Positions 11,181-19,627 of a stretch of DNA of 64,000 nt are shown piece by piece (the stretch's first letter is position 1; every line of letters begins with the position of its first letter). The position numbers and the translations under genes are program-made. The notes beneath the pieces are model-generated. The model was not told where the DNA came from and ran no database searches. It saw nothing but the letters and a program-made list of their open reading frames with translations. The DNA is from Gaiellasilicea sp963731615 (GTDB taxonomy: Bacteria > Actinomycetota > Thermoleophilia > Gaiellales > Gaiellaceae). The stretch is taken from the NCBI GenBank assembly GCA_963731615.1, contig CAVSWD010000009.1:335135-399134 (forward strand). The letters run 5' to 3'.

Positions 11181-11489
11181 TCACGCCCGGCGTTCCTCCC
11201 ACGCGTCGGCGAGCAGGTCGCCGAGGAGGTCGCGATCCACGTGCGCGAGCGTGACGCCGACCGCCGCCAGACGCTTGCCCCACCACACGGGCTCGCAGGC
11301 AGCCGGCGCGGCCTCGACCGCGGTGAGGATGCCGCCTTCGTCGAGCATCACGTTCAGCCGCTGCTCGCTCCAGAGCGTCGCGAAGATCTTGCCGCCGACG
11401 CGAAACGACGGCCGGCCGTGGTGATCCTTCTCGACGGCGTCGGGCAGTGACAGCGCGAGCGAGCGGGCCTCGTCGACCGAGACGGCCAT
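11181..11489 (-). CDS. MmcQ/YjbR family protein
   Basis: 102 aa: VDEARSLALSLPDAVEKDHHGRPSFRVGGKIFATLW and EPVWWGKRLAAVGVTL match the MmcQ/YjbR (CyaY-like fold) family, a small DNA-binding-like protein of unknown role. ATG 11489 is chosen; longer in-frame starts would run into the promoter region of the divergent MOSC gene. It precedes the F420-type gene in an apparent two-gene operon. Confidence 0.85.
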   Translation of the reverse strand: MAVSVDEARSLALSLPDAVEKDHHGRPSFRVGGKIFATLWSEQRLNVMLDEGGILTAVEAAPAACEPVWWGKRLAAVGVTLAHVDRDLLGDLLADAWEERRA

Positions 11490-11547
11490 GCCTCCAACGT
11501 ACGCGATCCGGCGTGGCCGGAGAGAGCAGTCGTGATAGAACCGGGTC

Positions 11548-12114
11548 ATGGCCACCGACGTCGCACGCCACCTGACGACGGAGGAGCTCGAAGCCGGGCT
11601 CGACGAGATCGAGCGCGCACCCAGCGATGCCGGCACCATCGAGCTGATCGTCCGCCGCCCTGCCGAGGGCGATCGTGAGGTGCTCGCCGAGGGCGTCCTC
11701 GACCTGCACGAGGGGCTCGTCGGCGACATGTGGCTCAGGCGCGGCAGCAAGCGGACGCCTGACGGCTCGGCCAATCCGGACGCGCAGCTGACGCTGATGA
11801 GCGCCCGCGTCGTCGACCTCGTCGCAGCCGGGAGCCGGGAGCGCTGGGCGCTCGCGGGCGACCAGCTCTACGTCGACTTCGACATCTCCGTTGCGAACCT
11901 GCCGCCGGGTACGCGGCTCGCCGTCGGCACCGCCGTGATCGAGGTGACGCCCGAGCCGCACACTGGCTGCGCCAAGTTTCACGCGCGCTTCGGCGGCGAC
12001 GCGCACCGGTTCGTGAACACGAAAACGCATCGTCATCTGCGCCTGCGCGGCCTGAACGCAAAGGTGATCGAGCCGGGCACCGTCGCGACCGGCGACGCGA
12101 TCCGCAAGCTCTGA
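11548..12114 (+). CDS. MOSC domain-containing protein
   Basis: 188 aa. The MOSC region includes LIVRRPAEGDREVL, LVGDMWLRRG and VIEVTPEPHTGCAKFHARFG, where Cys is the conserved MOSC cysteine. It is a stand-alone MOSC protein, distinct from the YiiM-type gene at the left edge. Molybdenum-cofactor or sulfur carriage is a family property; no partner is visible. The stop lies at the likely start of the DUF1697 gene. Confidence 0.88.
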   Translation: MATDVARHLTTEELEAGLDEIERAPSDAGTIELIVRRPAEGDREVLAEGVLDLHEGLVGDMWLRRGSKRTPDGSANPDAQLTLMSARVVDLVAAGSRERWALAGDQLYVDFDISVANLPPGTRLAVGTAVIEVTPEPHTGCAKFHARFGGDAHRFVNTKTHRHLRLRGLNAKVIEPGTVATGDAIRKL

Positions 12115-12631
12115 CGCGCCAGGTCGCCCTCCTCCGCGGGATCAACCTCGCCAAGCGGCGGCGCGTCGCGATGGCCGACCTCCGCAAGCTGCTCGAGGAC
12201 GTCGGCTACGAGGACGTGCGCACGCACCAGCAGAGCGGGAACGTCGTCCTCTCGAGCCCGCTCACACCGCGCAAGCTCGAGGCGCAGCTCGAGCGGCAGC
12301 TGGCGGCCGGGCTTGGGATGGAGGTGCAGGTGCTGGTGCGGACGCGCGCCGAGCTGGCGAAGGTCGTTGCCCTCGATCCGCTGGGCGAGGTCGCGACGAG
12401 TTCGTCCCGCTATCTCGTCAGCTTCCTCGCCAAGAACCGGCGGCCGCAGTCGTACGCGAGCTCGAGGCAGCCGGTGTCGTCGTCCACGGGCGCGAGCTCT
12501 ATGCCTGGCACCCGGACGGCGTTCAGCGCTCGCCACTCGCGAAGCTCCTCGACGACAAGCAGCTCGGCGTCGTCTCGACCGCGCGCAACTGGAACACGGT
12601 CACGAAGCTGCTCGAGCTGCTCGATGACTAG
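12111..12631 (+). CDS. DUF1697 family protein (frameshifted)
   Basis: About 173 aa. QVALLRGINLAKRRRVAMADLRKLLEDVGYEDVRTHQQSGNVVL is the DUF1697 signature and YAWHPDGVQRSPLAKLL then NWNTVTKLLELL its C-terminus. Function unknown. The frame shifts near 12440. No ATG, GTG or TTG precedes VALLRGIN in frame; a CTG at 12111 overlapping the MOSC stop would fit the family start, or a real start was lost to an indel. Confidence 0.78.
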
Positions 12632-12640
12632 ATTCGCGGC

Positions 12641-13688
12641 ATGCGCTCGCGGCGGATGATCACCGTCGTCGGCTGCCACGCCGGCGGCGAGATCGGCAAC
12701 GTCGTCGTCGGCGGCGTCCTGCCTCCCGCCGGAGCGACCGTCTTCGAGCAGATGCAGACGCTCGAGCGGGAAGGCGACGGCCTGCGGAAGCTGCTGCTGC
12801 GCGAGCCGCGCGGGAGCGTCGCCTGCCACGCCAACCTGGTCGTGCCGGCGACGCGCCGGGACTGCGACGCGGGCTTCATCATCATGGAGCCGACCGAGTA
12901 TCCGGCGATGTCGGGCTCGAACACGATCTGCACGACGACCGTGCTGCTCGAGACGGGGATGGTCGAGATGGTCGAGCCGGAGACGATCGTGCGGCTGGAG
13001 GCGCCCGGCGGTGTCATCGAGGCGCGCGCCGCCTGCCGCGACGGCCGGGTCGAGAGCGTCGAGTTCACGAACGTTCCCTGCTTCGCCGACCGGCTCGACG
13101 CGCCGCTCGAGGTGGAGGGACTCGGGACGATCACGGTCGACGTCGCCTACGGCGGCATGTGGTACGCGATCGCCGACGCCGCCGCGCTCGGCTTCGCGAT
13201 CGAGCCGCACGAGGCGCGCGAGCTCTCGCTCGCGGGCGAGCGGATCCGCGCCGCCGCACGCGAGCAGCTTCCGTGCGTTCACCCCGAGAATCCGGCGATC
13301 GCGGGCGTCAGCATCGTCCAGATCGCGGAGCCGTGGCAGGGCATCGGCGAGGTGACGAGGAACGCGGTCGTCGTCGCGCCCGGCCGGCTCGACCGTTCGG
13401 CGACCGGAACCGGGCTCTCGGCGCGGCTGGCCGTTCTCCACGCCCGCGGGCTGATGCACGTCGGCGACGAGATGACGCACGCGTCCGCGATCGGCTCCAC
13501 CTTCGACGGCCGGATCGTCGCGGAGACCAGCGTCGGCGATCGCGCCGCGATCGTGCCCGCGATCCGCGGCAGCGCCTGGATCACGGGCGTGACTCAGCTC
13601 TACGTCGACCCGGACGACCCGTTTCCCGGAGGGATATCTCCTGGCCGACACGTGGGGCGTCAGCGGCCTCGACAGCCAGAGCGGGTGA
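12641..13688 (+). CDS. Proline racemase-family protein (frameshifted end)
   Basis: About 348 aa, the size of proline racemase, 4-hydroxyproline epimerase and trans-3-hydroxyproline dehydratase. Landmarks: HAGGEIGNVVVGGVLPPAG, MSGSNTICTTTVLLETGMV and DRSATGTGLSARLAVLHARG. The two catalytic positions, Cys in racemase, are Ser (MSGSN) and Thr (SATGTG) here, so racemisation is unlikely and a dehydratase-like or changed activity is more likely. The frame shifts near 13627; the corrected end reads GYLLADTWGVSGLDSQSG. ATG 12641 is used, with ATG 12656 an alternative. Confidence 0.88.
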
Positions 13689-13704
13689 TCGAACCGAACG
13701 TGGC

Positions 13705-14550
13705 CTAGGACTTCGCTGTCTTCTTCCGGCGCGCCGCGGGCTTCTTGCGGGCGGCCGGCCGCTTCGCGCGCACCGAGCCCTTGCCCTTCTTCGCAGCATC
13801 GACCGACGCCTTGAGCGCCTCGAGCAGGTCGGCCGGCTCGTCCTCTTCCTCGGTCGGCGCCGCGGTGACCGTCTTCCCTTTCTGCTTCGCCTTGATCACG
13901 GCGAGCAGAGCGTCGCGGTAGGTGTCCTCGTACTTCTCCGGCTTGAACGTGCCCGTGAACTGATCGATCAGCGCCGTCGCCATCTGCAGCTCCGCCTTCG
14001 CCACCTTGGCGCGCTTCGGCGCGATCTCGTCGATCGGGCGGATCTCGTCGTGGAAGAACATCTTCTCGAGCGTGATCACGCCCTCGCGGACGCGAAGGCA
14101 GCCGAGGTGCTGGCGGTCGCGCATCACGTACTTGCCGACCGCGGCCAGCTCGGTGCTCTCCATCGCCTCGCGCAGCAGCGCGTACACCTTCTCGCCGCCC
14201 TCTTGCGGCCCGAGGAAGTACGTCCGCTCGAAGTAGATCGGGTCGATCTCCTCGTAGGGGACGAAGTCGGAGATCTCGATCGTCTTCACGCCCTCGGTCT
14301 TGGCGGCCGCGAAGTCCTCGTCGGTGAGGACGACGAGCTTGTCCTTGCTCACCTCGTACGCCTTCACGATCTCGTCGTCGGGGACGGGCTTGTCCTCGGT
14401 CTTGCAGATCTTCTGGTAGCCGATGCGGCCGCTGTCCGGCTCGTGGATCAGGTGGAAGTGCAGATCCTGCTCGTCGATCGCGCTGAACATTCGCACCGGG
14501 ACGTTGACCAGGCCGAACGAGATTGCGCCGCTCCAGATCGCTCTCGGCAT
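13705..14550 (-). CDS. ku: Ku protein, non-homologous end joining
   Basis: 281 aa bacterial Ku: MPRAIWSGAISFGLVNVPVRMFSA, then HEPDSGRIGYQKICKTEDKPVPDDEIVKAYEVSKDKLVVLTDEDF. It would form a homodimeric ring on DNA ends and recruit the ligase LigD, which is not in the window. The C-terminus is Lys/Ala-rich (RAKRPAARKKPAARRKKTAKS), as in actinobacterial Ku proteins where such tails assist DNA binding. ATG 14550 is chosen because it gives the invariant MPRAIWSG start. Convergent with the racemase-family gene. Confidence 0.96.
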   Translation of the reverse strand: MPRAIWSGAISFGLVNVPVRMFSAIDEQDLHFHLIHEPDSGRIGYQKICKTEDKPVPDDEIVKAYEVSKDKLVVLTDEDFAAAKTEGVKTIEISDFVPYEEIDPIYFERTYFLGPQEGGEKVYALLREAMESTELAAVGKYVMRDRQHLGCLRVREGVITLEKMFFHDEIRPIDEIAPKRAKVAKAELQMATALIDQFTGTFKPEKYEDTYRDALLAVIKAKQKGKTVTAAPTEEEDEPADLLEALKASVDAAKKGKGSVRAKRPAARKKPAARRKKTAKS

Positions 14551-14636
14551 GCAGAGAGAACGGTGGAGCAATTGTTTCGGTTTCGGCTCCAGGGCGACAC
14601 ACTCTCGTTTCGACGTGGCCGCGTAGCGTGGACGGC

Positions 14637-14907
14637 ATGAAGAGCGAGAGCGATCCGAGCTGCAACTCCTTGGGGAGCCGCGACGCTCGTCGAGGAGCTA
14701 CGACTGCCGCAGCAGGCGGGTGGCAAGCGATTCGCGTCGCTCGTGCAGCTGCTCGAGACGGGCAAGGGCGAGCGGCTCGTCCGCTTCGCGTACGCGACCG
14801 ATGGCGTCGCGCGGCGCGGGCCGGTGACTCTGCGCGCCCGCGATCTCGAGCGTCTGCGCTCGGCGCTCGCGGATCATCCCGGGCTCGAGGAGGCGCTGCG
14901 CCTCTGA
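14637..14907 (+). CDS. Small hypothetical protein (probably frameshifted)
   Basis: Coding signal for about 89 aa. After ATG 14637 the frame appears to change near 14680, and the remaining frame reads ATLVEELRLPQQAGGKRFASLVQLLET followed by RFAYATDGVARRGPVTLRARDLERL. No family recognised; it resembles short cytosolic proteins with a C-terminal helix. It is divergent from Ku with about 85 bases between. Confidence 0.5.
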
Positions 14908-14923
14908 GAGCGCGCCGGTTCCC

Positions 14924-15619
14924 TCAGGCGGCGGTGAGCGTGCGCGAGCGAGCGGCGTCGACGAGCGCGGCAAGCAGCAGCGCGCCGTCGCCGGAGCCGA
15001 GCAGCGGGTCGACCGCGTGCTCCGGATGCGGCATCAGCCCGAGCACGTTGCGCGCCTCGTTGCACACGCCTGCGACGTCGCCCACCGAGCCGTTGCAGTC
15101 CTCCGCGTAGCGCAGCACGAGCTGGCCCGCCGCCTCCAGCTCGGCGTACAGCTCCTCGTCCGCGTACCACGATCCCTCACCGTGCTTGACCGGGATCGTC
15201 AGCTCTTGACCCTCGGCGCAGCGGGTCGTGAAGACGGTGTCCGTTCGTTCGACTCTGATCCGCACGTCGCGGCAGACGAACTCGAGGTCGCGGTTCCGGC
15301 GCAGGACGCCTGGGAGCAGGCCGGCCTCGCAGAGGATCTGAAAGCCGTTGCAGATCCCGAGCACGGGCCCGCCGTCAGCGGCGAAGTCCCGCACCCGGTC
15401 GAGAATCGGAGCGAAGCGCGCGATCGCGCCGCAGCGCAGGTAGTCGCCGTACGAGAAGCCGCCGGGCAGAACGACGGCGCCCGTCTCGCGTGGCAGGTCG
15501 GTCTCGGCGTGCCAGACGAGCTGCGCGTCGGCGCCGAGCGCTCCGAGCGCCCACGCCGCGTCCCGGTCGTCGTTCGAGCCCGGGAAGACGAGCACCGAGA
15601 TTCGCGGCCGCAGGCTCAC
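14924..15619 (-). CDS. purQ: FGAM synthase glutaminase subunit PurQ
   Basis: 231 aa class I glutamine amidotransferase that supplies ammonia to PurL. Landmarks: ISVLVFPGSNDDRDAAWAL, the nucleophile elbow GICNGFQILCEAGLLPG (Cys), and the C-terminal His-Glu pair in GLMPHPEHAVDPLLG. GTG 15619 is chosen because it overlaps the purS stop (GTGA). It is the last gene of the purBCSQ run; purL and purF, normally next, are 11 kb further left on the same strand. Confidence 0.96.
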   Translation of the reverse strand: MSLRPRISVLVFPGSNDDRDAAWALGALGADAQLVWHAETDLPRETGAVVLPGGFSYGDYLRCGAIARFAPILDRVRDFAADGGPVLGICNGFQILCEAGLLPGVLRRNRDLEFVCRDVRIRVERTDTVFTTRCAEGQELTIPVKHGEGSWYADEELYAELEAAGQLVLRYAEDCNGSVGDVAGVCNEARNVLGLMPHPEHAVDPLLGSGDGALLLAALVDAARSRTLTAA

Positions 15620-15858
15620 GCTTCTTCGACCTCGATCTCGAAGCTCTCGATCAGCGGATTTGCCAGCAACTCCTGGCACATCCGCTCGACCTGGGCCTTG
15701 GCCTCCTGGGAGGTGGGTGCGTCGACGTCGAGATCGACGAGCCGGCCCACCCGTGCACCGCCGACCGAGAAGCCGAGCTTGCGCAGCGACCCCTGCACGG
15801 CCTCGCCCTGCGGGTCGAGGATCCCCTGCTTCGGCCGCACGAGGACGGTGACCTTCAC
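15616..15858 (-). CDS. purS: FGAM synthase subunit PurS
   Basis: 80 aa: MKVTVLVRPKQGILDPQGEAVQGSL and DAPTSQEAKAQVERMCQELLANPLIE. PurS bridges PurQ and PurL and helps channel ammonia. Its presence confirms the three-subunit FGAM synthase and matches the short PurL at 1864-3962. The GTG start overlaps the purC stop and its stop overlaps the purQ start, both as GTGA, indicating tight coupling. Confidence 0.95.
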   Translation of the reverse strand: MKVTVLVRPKQGILDPQGEAVQGSLRKLGFSVGGARVGRLVDLDVDAPTSQEAKAQVERMCQELLANPLIESFEIEVEEA

Positions 15859-16719
15859 CCCAGCACGACCTGTGGGTCGGCGAGGTAGGCGTCGAACGCG
15901 AGCCCCGTCAACAATTCAAACGCCTCGACGTAGCGCGCGCGTGTACCGGCGACGACGTCCTCGGGCACCTCCGGCCCGGGCTCGGACTTGTCCCAGCCGA
16001 GACCCTCCGCGTAGTCGCGCACGTACTGCTTGTCGAAGGACGGCTGCGGGCCTCCCGGCGCGTACCCCACGGCGGGCCAGAACCGGGAGGAGTCCGGCGT
16101 CAGCGCCTCGTCGGCGAGCACGAGCACGCCTGCCTGGTCGAGACCGAGCTCGAACTTCGTATCCGCGAGGACGATCCCGCGTGCCTCGGCATGCGTGGCG
16201 GCGAACCGGTACAGCTCGAGCGCGATTCGCTCGACCTCGGCCCAGCGCTCGCGGCCGACGAGCTCGGCTGCCCTCGACACCGTCGATGTTCTCGTCGTGG
16301 CCCGACTGCGCCTTCGTCGCGGGCGTGACGATCGGCGCGGGCAGACGATCCGACTCGGCGAGCCCGGGCGGAAGCGCGTGCCCGCAGATGGCGCCGGTGC
16401 GGACGTAGTCCTTCCAGCCGGAGCCGGCGAGGTAGCCTCGAACGACGACCTCGACCGGGAGCATGTCGAGCCGGCGGCACTCGATCGAGCGCCCGTCGTC
16501 TCGCAGCGCGAGCAGGTGATTCGGGACGATATGGCGGGTCCGAGAGAACCAGAACGCGGAGAGGCCGGTGAGGATTCGTCCCTTGTCGGGCACCTCCGTC
16601 GGCAGGATCACGTCGAACACCGAGATCCGGTCGGACGCGACGAGCAGCAGGCGGTCGCCGCCGAGCGCGTACAGCTCACGCACCTTGCCGCTGCCGAGAT
16701 GGACGGCGGCCTCAGGCAT
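15855..16719 (-). CDS. purC: SAICAR synthase PurC (frameshifted)
   Basis: About 287 aa. Joins CAIR and aspartate using ATP. Landmarks: SGKVRELYALGGDRLLLVASDRISVFDVILP, EVVVRGYLAGSGWKDY, KAQSGHDENID and ADTKFELGLDQAG. The frame shifts near 16275 (after DENIDG, resuming SRAAELVGRERW), probably an indel error in an essential gene. ATG 16719 lies within the last eight bases of purB. Confidence 0.94.
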
Positions 16720-18022
16720 GCACGTGCTCGTTGCGGAGAGCGCTCAGGCGGTCGAAGACCACGTCGACATGACGCGTGTAGGCGTTCGTGTCGAAGACGG
16801 CGTCGAGATCGACACGGCTCGCGAGCTCGGCATCGCCGCGCACCAGCTCCGGGAAGTCGAGGCTCTCGTCCCAGGCACGCATCGCGTGCCGCTGGACGAG
16901 ACGGTAGGCATCGTCGCGCGACAGGCCGGAGTCGACGAGCGCGAGCAGGAGCCGCTGGCTGAAGTAGAGGCGGTGGCTCGAGTCGAGGTTCTCGCGCATC
17001 CGCTCGCGATGGACGACGAGCCCCTCCAGCAGCCACGCGAAACGGTCGAGCATGTAGTCGACGGCGAGGAACGAATCGGGCAGGACGACCCGCTCGGCCG
17101 ACGAGTGGGAGATGTCGCGCTCGTGCCAGAGCGCGACGTTCTCGAGCCCCACGACCGCGGCGGCGCGGACGACGCGCGCGAGCCCGCAGATCCGCTCCGA
17201 GACGATCGGGTTCCGCTTGTGCGGCATCGCCGACGATCCCTTCTGGCCGCTGCCGAACGGTTCCTCGACCTCGCGCACCTCGGTTCGCGCGAGGTGCCGA
17301 AGCTCGAGCGCGAAGCGTTCCAGCGAGGCGGCGAGCAGCGCAAGCGCGTTCAGGAGCTCGGCGTGGCGATCGCGCTGCAGGATCTGTGTCGAGCTCGGCG
17401 CCGGCTCGAGCCCGAGCCGCTCGCAGGCGATCCGCTCGACCTCGGGGTCTGCTGCGGAGTAGGTGCCGACCGCGCCCGAGAGCTTGCCCACCCGCATCGT
17501 CTCGAGCGCCTGCGCGACGCGGTTGCGATCACGCTCGAGCGCGAACGCCCAGCCCGCGAGCTTGAGCCCGAAGGTGGTCGGCTCGGCATGGATGCCGTGC
17601 GTGCGGCCGATCGTGAGGGTCGTGCGATGCTCCTCCGCGCGTGCCGTCACGGCGGCGAGCGCCCGCTCGATCCCAGTCAGGATCAGCGTTCCCGCCTCGC
17701 GGATCTGCAGGGAGAGCGCCGTATCGAGCACGTCCGAGGAGGTGAGGCCGTAGTGGAACCACCGGCCTTCCTCGCCGAGCCCTTCGGCGACTGCGTCCAC
17801 GAAAGCGGCGACGTCGTGCTGGGTCAGCGCCTCGATCTCGGCCACACGTTCGACCGACGGCGCCGTCGCCCGCTCGCGGATCGCGTCGACCGCCTCGCGT
17901 GGCACGGCACCGGTGTCGGCCCAGCCCTCGAGCGCCGCCAGCTCGACCTCGAGCCAGCGCGCGAGCTTCGCCTCGTCCGACCAGATCGCCGACATGGCCG
18001 GGCGGGAATAGCGCGGGATCAC
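16712..18022 (-). CDS. purB: Adenylosuccinate lyase PurB
   Basis: 436 aa fumarase-superfamily lyase acting twice in purine synthesis: SAICAR to AICAR, and adenylosuccinate to AMP. Signature GSSAMPHKRNPIVSERI with the catalytic Ser loop; also TSSDVLDTALSLQ and GRTHGIHAEPTTFG. Full length. The alternative internal ATG at MSAIWS, nine codons in, would match many family starts. 30 bases separate it from purD. Confidence 0.96.
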   Translation of the reverse strand: MIPRYSRPAMSAIWSDEAKLARWLEVELAALEGWADTGAVPREAVDAIRERATAPSVERVAEIEALTQHDVAAFVDAVAEGLGEEGRWFHYGLTSSDVLDTALSLQIREAGTLILTGIERALAAVTARAEEHRTTLTIGRTHGIHAEPTTFGLKLAGWAFALERDRNRVAQALETMRVGKLSGAVGTYSAADPEVERIACERLGLEPAPSSTQILQRDRHAELLNALALLAASLERFALELRHLARTEVREVEEPFGSGQKGSSAMPHKRNPIVSERICGLARVVRAAAVVGLENVALWHERDISHSSAERVVLPDSFLAVDYMLDRFAWLLEGLVVHRERMRENLDSSHRLYFSQRLLLALVDSGLSRDDAYRLVQRHAMRAWDESLDFPELVRGDAELASRVDLDAVFDTNAYTRHVDVVFDRLSALRNEHVHA

Positions 18023-18052
18023 TCGTGCGAGTCTAGCGCCCGCTCCGGCCGA

Positions 18053-19273
18053 TCAGCCCGACGCGGCGGAGGCCGCCAGGGCGATGTCGCCGCGATACCG
18101 CACGCCTGCGAACCTGATCAGATCGGCTCCGGCATACGCCTGCTCGCGCGCGTCGGCGATCGTCATGCCGGTGCCGGTGACGCCCAGAATTCGGCCGCCG
18201 TTCGTCACCAGCCGGTTGCCGTGCAGTGCCGTGCCTGCGTGGAAGACCAGAGCGCCCGCCGCCTCGGCATCCTCGATCCCCTCGATCGCGGTACCGCTGT
18301 CGGAGTGCTCCGGATAGCCGCCCGACGCGAGCACGACCGTCACCGCAGCTTCCTCCGACGCCGTCAACTCGACCCCCGTGAGATCGCCGCCGCCCGCGGC
18401 CGCCAGCGCAGCGAGGAAGTCTCCTTCGAGCCGCGGCAGGATCGACTGCGTCTCGGGATCGCCGAACCGGCAATTGAACTCCAACACCCTCGGCCCGTCG
18501 CCCGTCAGCATCACGCCCGCGAAGAGCACGCCGACGAACGGGGAGCCGCGACGGGCGAGCTCCGCGACGACGGGCCGGTGAATCCGGTCGACGAGCTCCT
18601 CCACCTCGGCGGCACCGAAGCCCGGGACGGGCGAGAAGGATCCCATCCCGCCCGTGTTGGGGCCGGTGTCGCCGTCGCCGATCCGCTTGAAATCCTGTGC
18701 CGGCGGCAGCGGGACGACGTCGCTGCCGTCCGCGAGCGCGAACACCGACACCTCCTCGCCTGCAAGCAGCTCCTCGATCACGATCGGCCCCGGGAACGCG
18801 GCTGCGCTCCGCAGCGCGACATCGAGCTCGTCCGCCGTCTCACAGACGAACACGCCCTTTCCGGCTGCGAGGCCGTCGACCTTGACGACACAGGGCGGCC
18901 GAGCAACCGCCAGCGCAGCTGCGGTGGGAACGCCGGCGGCGGCCATCACGTCCTTGGCGAAGCTCTTCGAGCCCTCAATCCGGGCTGCTGCGCGCCCTGG
19001 GCCGAAGACGGCGACGCCGTTGCGACGGAGCTCGTCGGCGACTCCGGCGACGAGCGGCGCCTCCGGCCCGATCACCGCGAGGTCGACGTTGAGGCTGCGG
19101 GCGAGCCCCAGCAGGCTCTCCCCGTCATCCGCCCGAACGGGGTGGCAGTCGCCCAACGCCGCAATCCCCGGATTACCCGGAGCGGCGTGCAGCGCGCTCA
19201 GCCCGGGCACACGGGCGAGCTTCCACGCGAGCGCGTGCTCGCGCCCGCCCGATCCGACCAGGAGCACTTTCAC
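18053..19273 (-). CDS. purD: Phosphoribosylamine-glycine ligase PurD
   Basis: 406 aa ATP-grasp enzyme making GAR from phosphoribosylamine and glycine. It starts VKVLLVGSGGREHALAWKL (GTG 19273), the typical PurD N-terminus; longer in-frame starts would overlap the divergent gene at 19331. ATP-grasp parts: PPCVVKVDGLAAGKGVFVC, VIEELLAGEEVSVFALADG, and GDTGPNTGGMGSFSPVPG followed by LEFNCRFGDPETQ with Mg ligands. First gene of the purDBCSQ run. Confidence 0.96.
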   Translation of the reverse strand: MKVLLVGSGGREHALAWKLARVPGLSALHAAPGNPGIAALGDCHPVRADDGESLLGLARSLNVDLAVIGPEAPLVAGVADELRRNGVAVFGPGRAAARIEGSKSFAKDVMAAAGVPTAAALAVARPPCVVKVDGLAAGKGVFVCETADELDVALRSAAAFPGPIVIEELLAGEEVSVFALADGSDVVPLPPAQDFKRIGDGDTGPNTGGMGSFSPVPGFGAAEVEELVDRIHRPVVAELARRGSPFVGVLFAGVMLTGDGPRVLEFNCRFGDPETQSILPRLEGDFLAALAAAGGGDLTGVELTASEEAAVTVVLASGGYPEHSDSGTAIEGIEDAEAAGALVFHAGTALHGNRLVTNGGRILGVTGTGMTIADAREQAYAGADLIRFAGVRYRGDIALAASAASG

Positions 19274-19330
19274 GGCGGCCGAGTGTACGCGTCGAGTTTG
19301 AGGTCCGCCGCCGCCGCGCATGACGGACGC

Positions 19331-19627
19331 ATGAGCATGCAGGAACCAGGTCTCGACCTGCACGAGTGGGAAACGCGCTGGGCGGAGCTCGAGGAGACGT
19401 TCGCCGAGGACCCCGGCGGCACGCTTCCGGAGGCGTGCGACCTGATCGAGGCCGTGCTCGGCATCGAGACCGGCGGGAACGGTGAGGTCGAGAAGGCCTT
19501 CGAGGCAGCCCGTGAGGTCGCCGACGCGATCGAGCGCGGGGACGATGTGGATCCGGGTGACATCGGCGCGGCGATCGACAACCTGCGCCTGATCCGAGGG
19601 TCGATCGGGAGCGGGACGGGGTCCTAG
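19331..19627 (+). CDS. Small acidic hypothetical protein
   Basis: 98 aa, strongly acidic and helical: LHEWETRWAELEETFAEDPGGTLPEACDLIEAVLGIETGGNGEVEKAFEAAREVADAIE. No known domain is recognised. Actinobacteria carry similar short acidic proteins of unknown role. It starts at ATG 19331, divergent from purD with 57 bases between, and its last four bases overlap the convergent purA stop. Confidence 0.7.
   Translation: MSMQEPGLDLHEWETRWAELEETFAEDPGGTLPEACDLIEAVLGIETGGNGEVEKAFEAAREVADAIERGDDVDPGDIGAAIDNLRLIRGSIGSGTGS

Noticed and set aside
16568..19627. Frame of more than 1000 codons on the plus strand across purB, purD and beyond
   Set aside because: Only its last ~98 codons (19331-19627) have their own start and plausible composition; the rest is antisense to well-supported purC, purB and purD.
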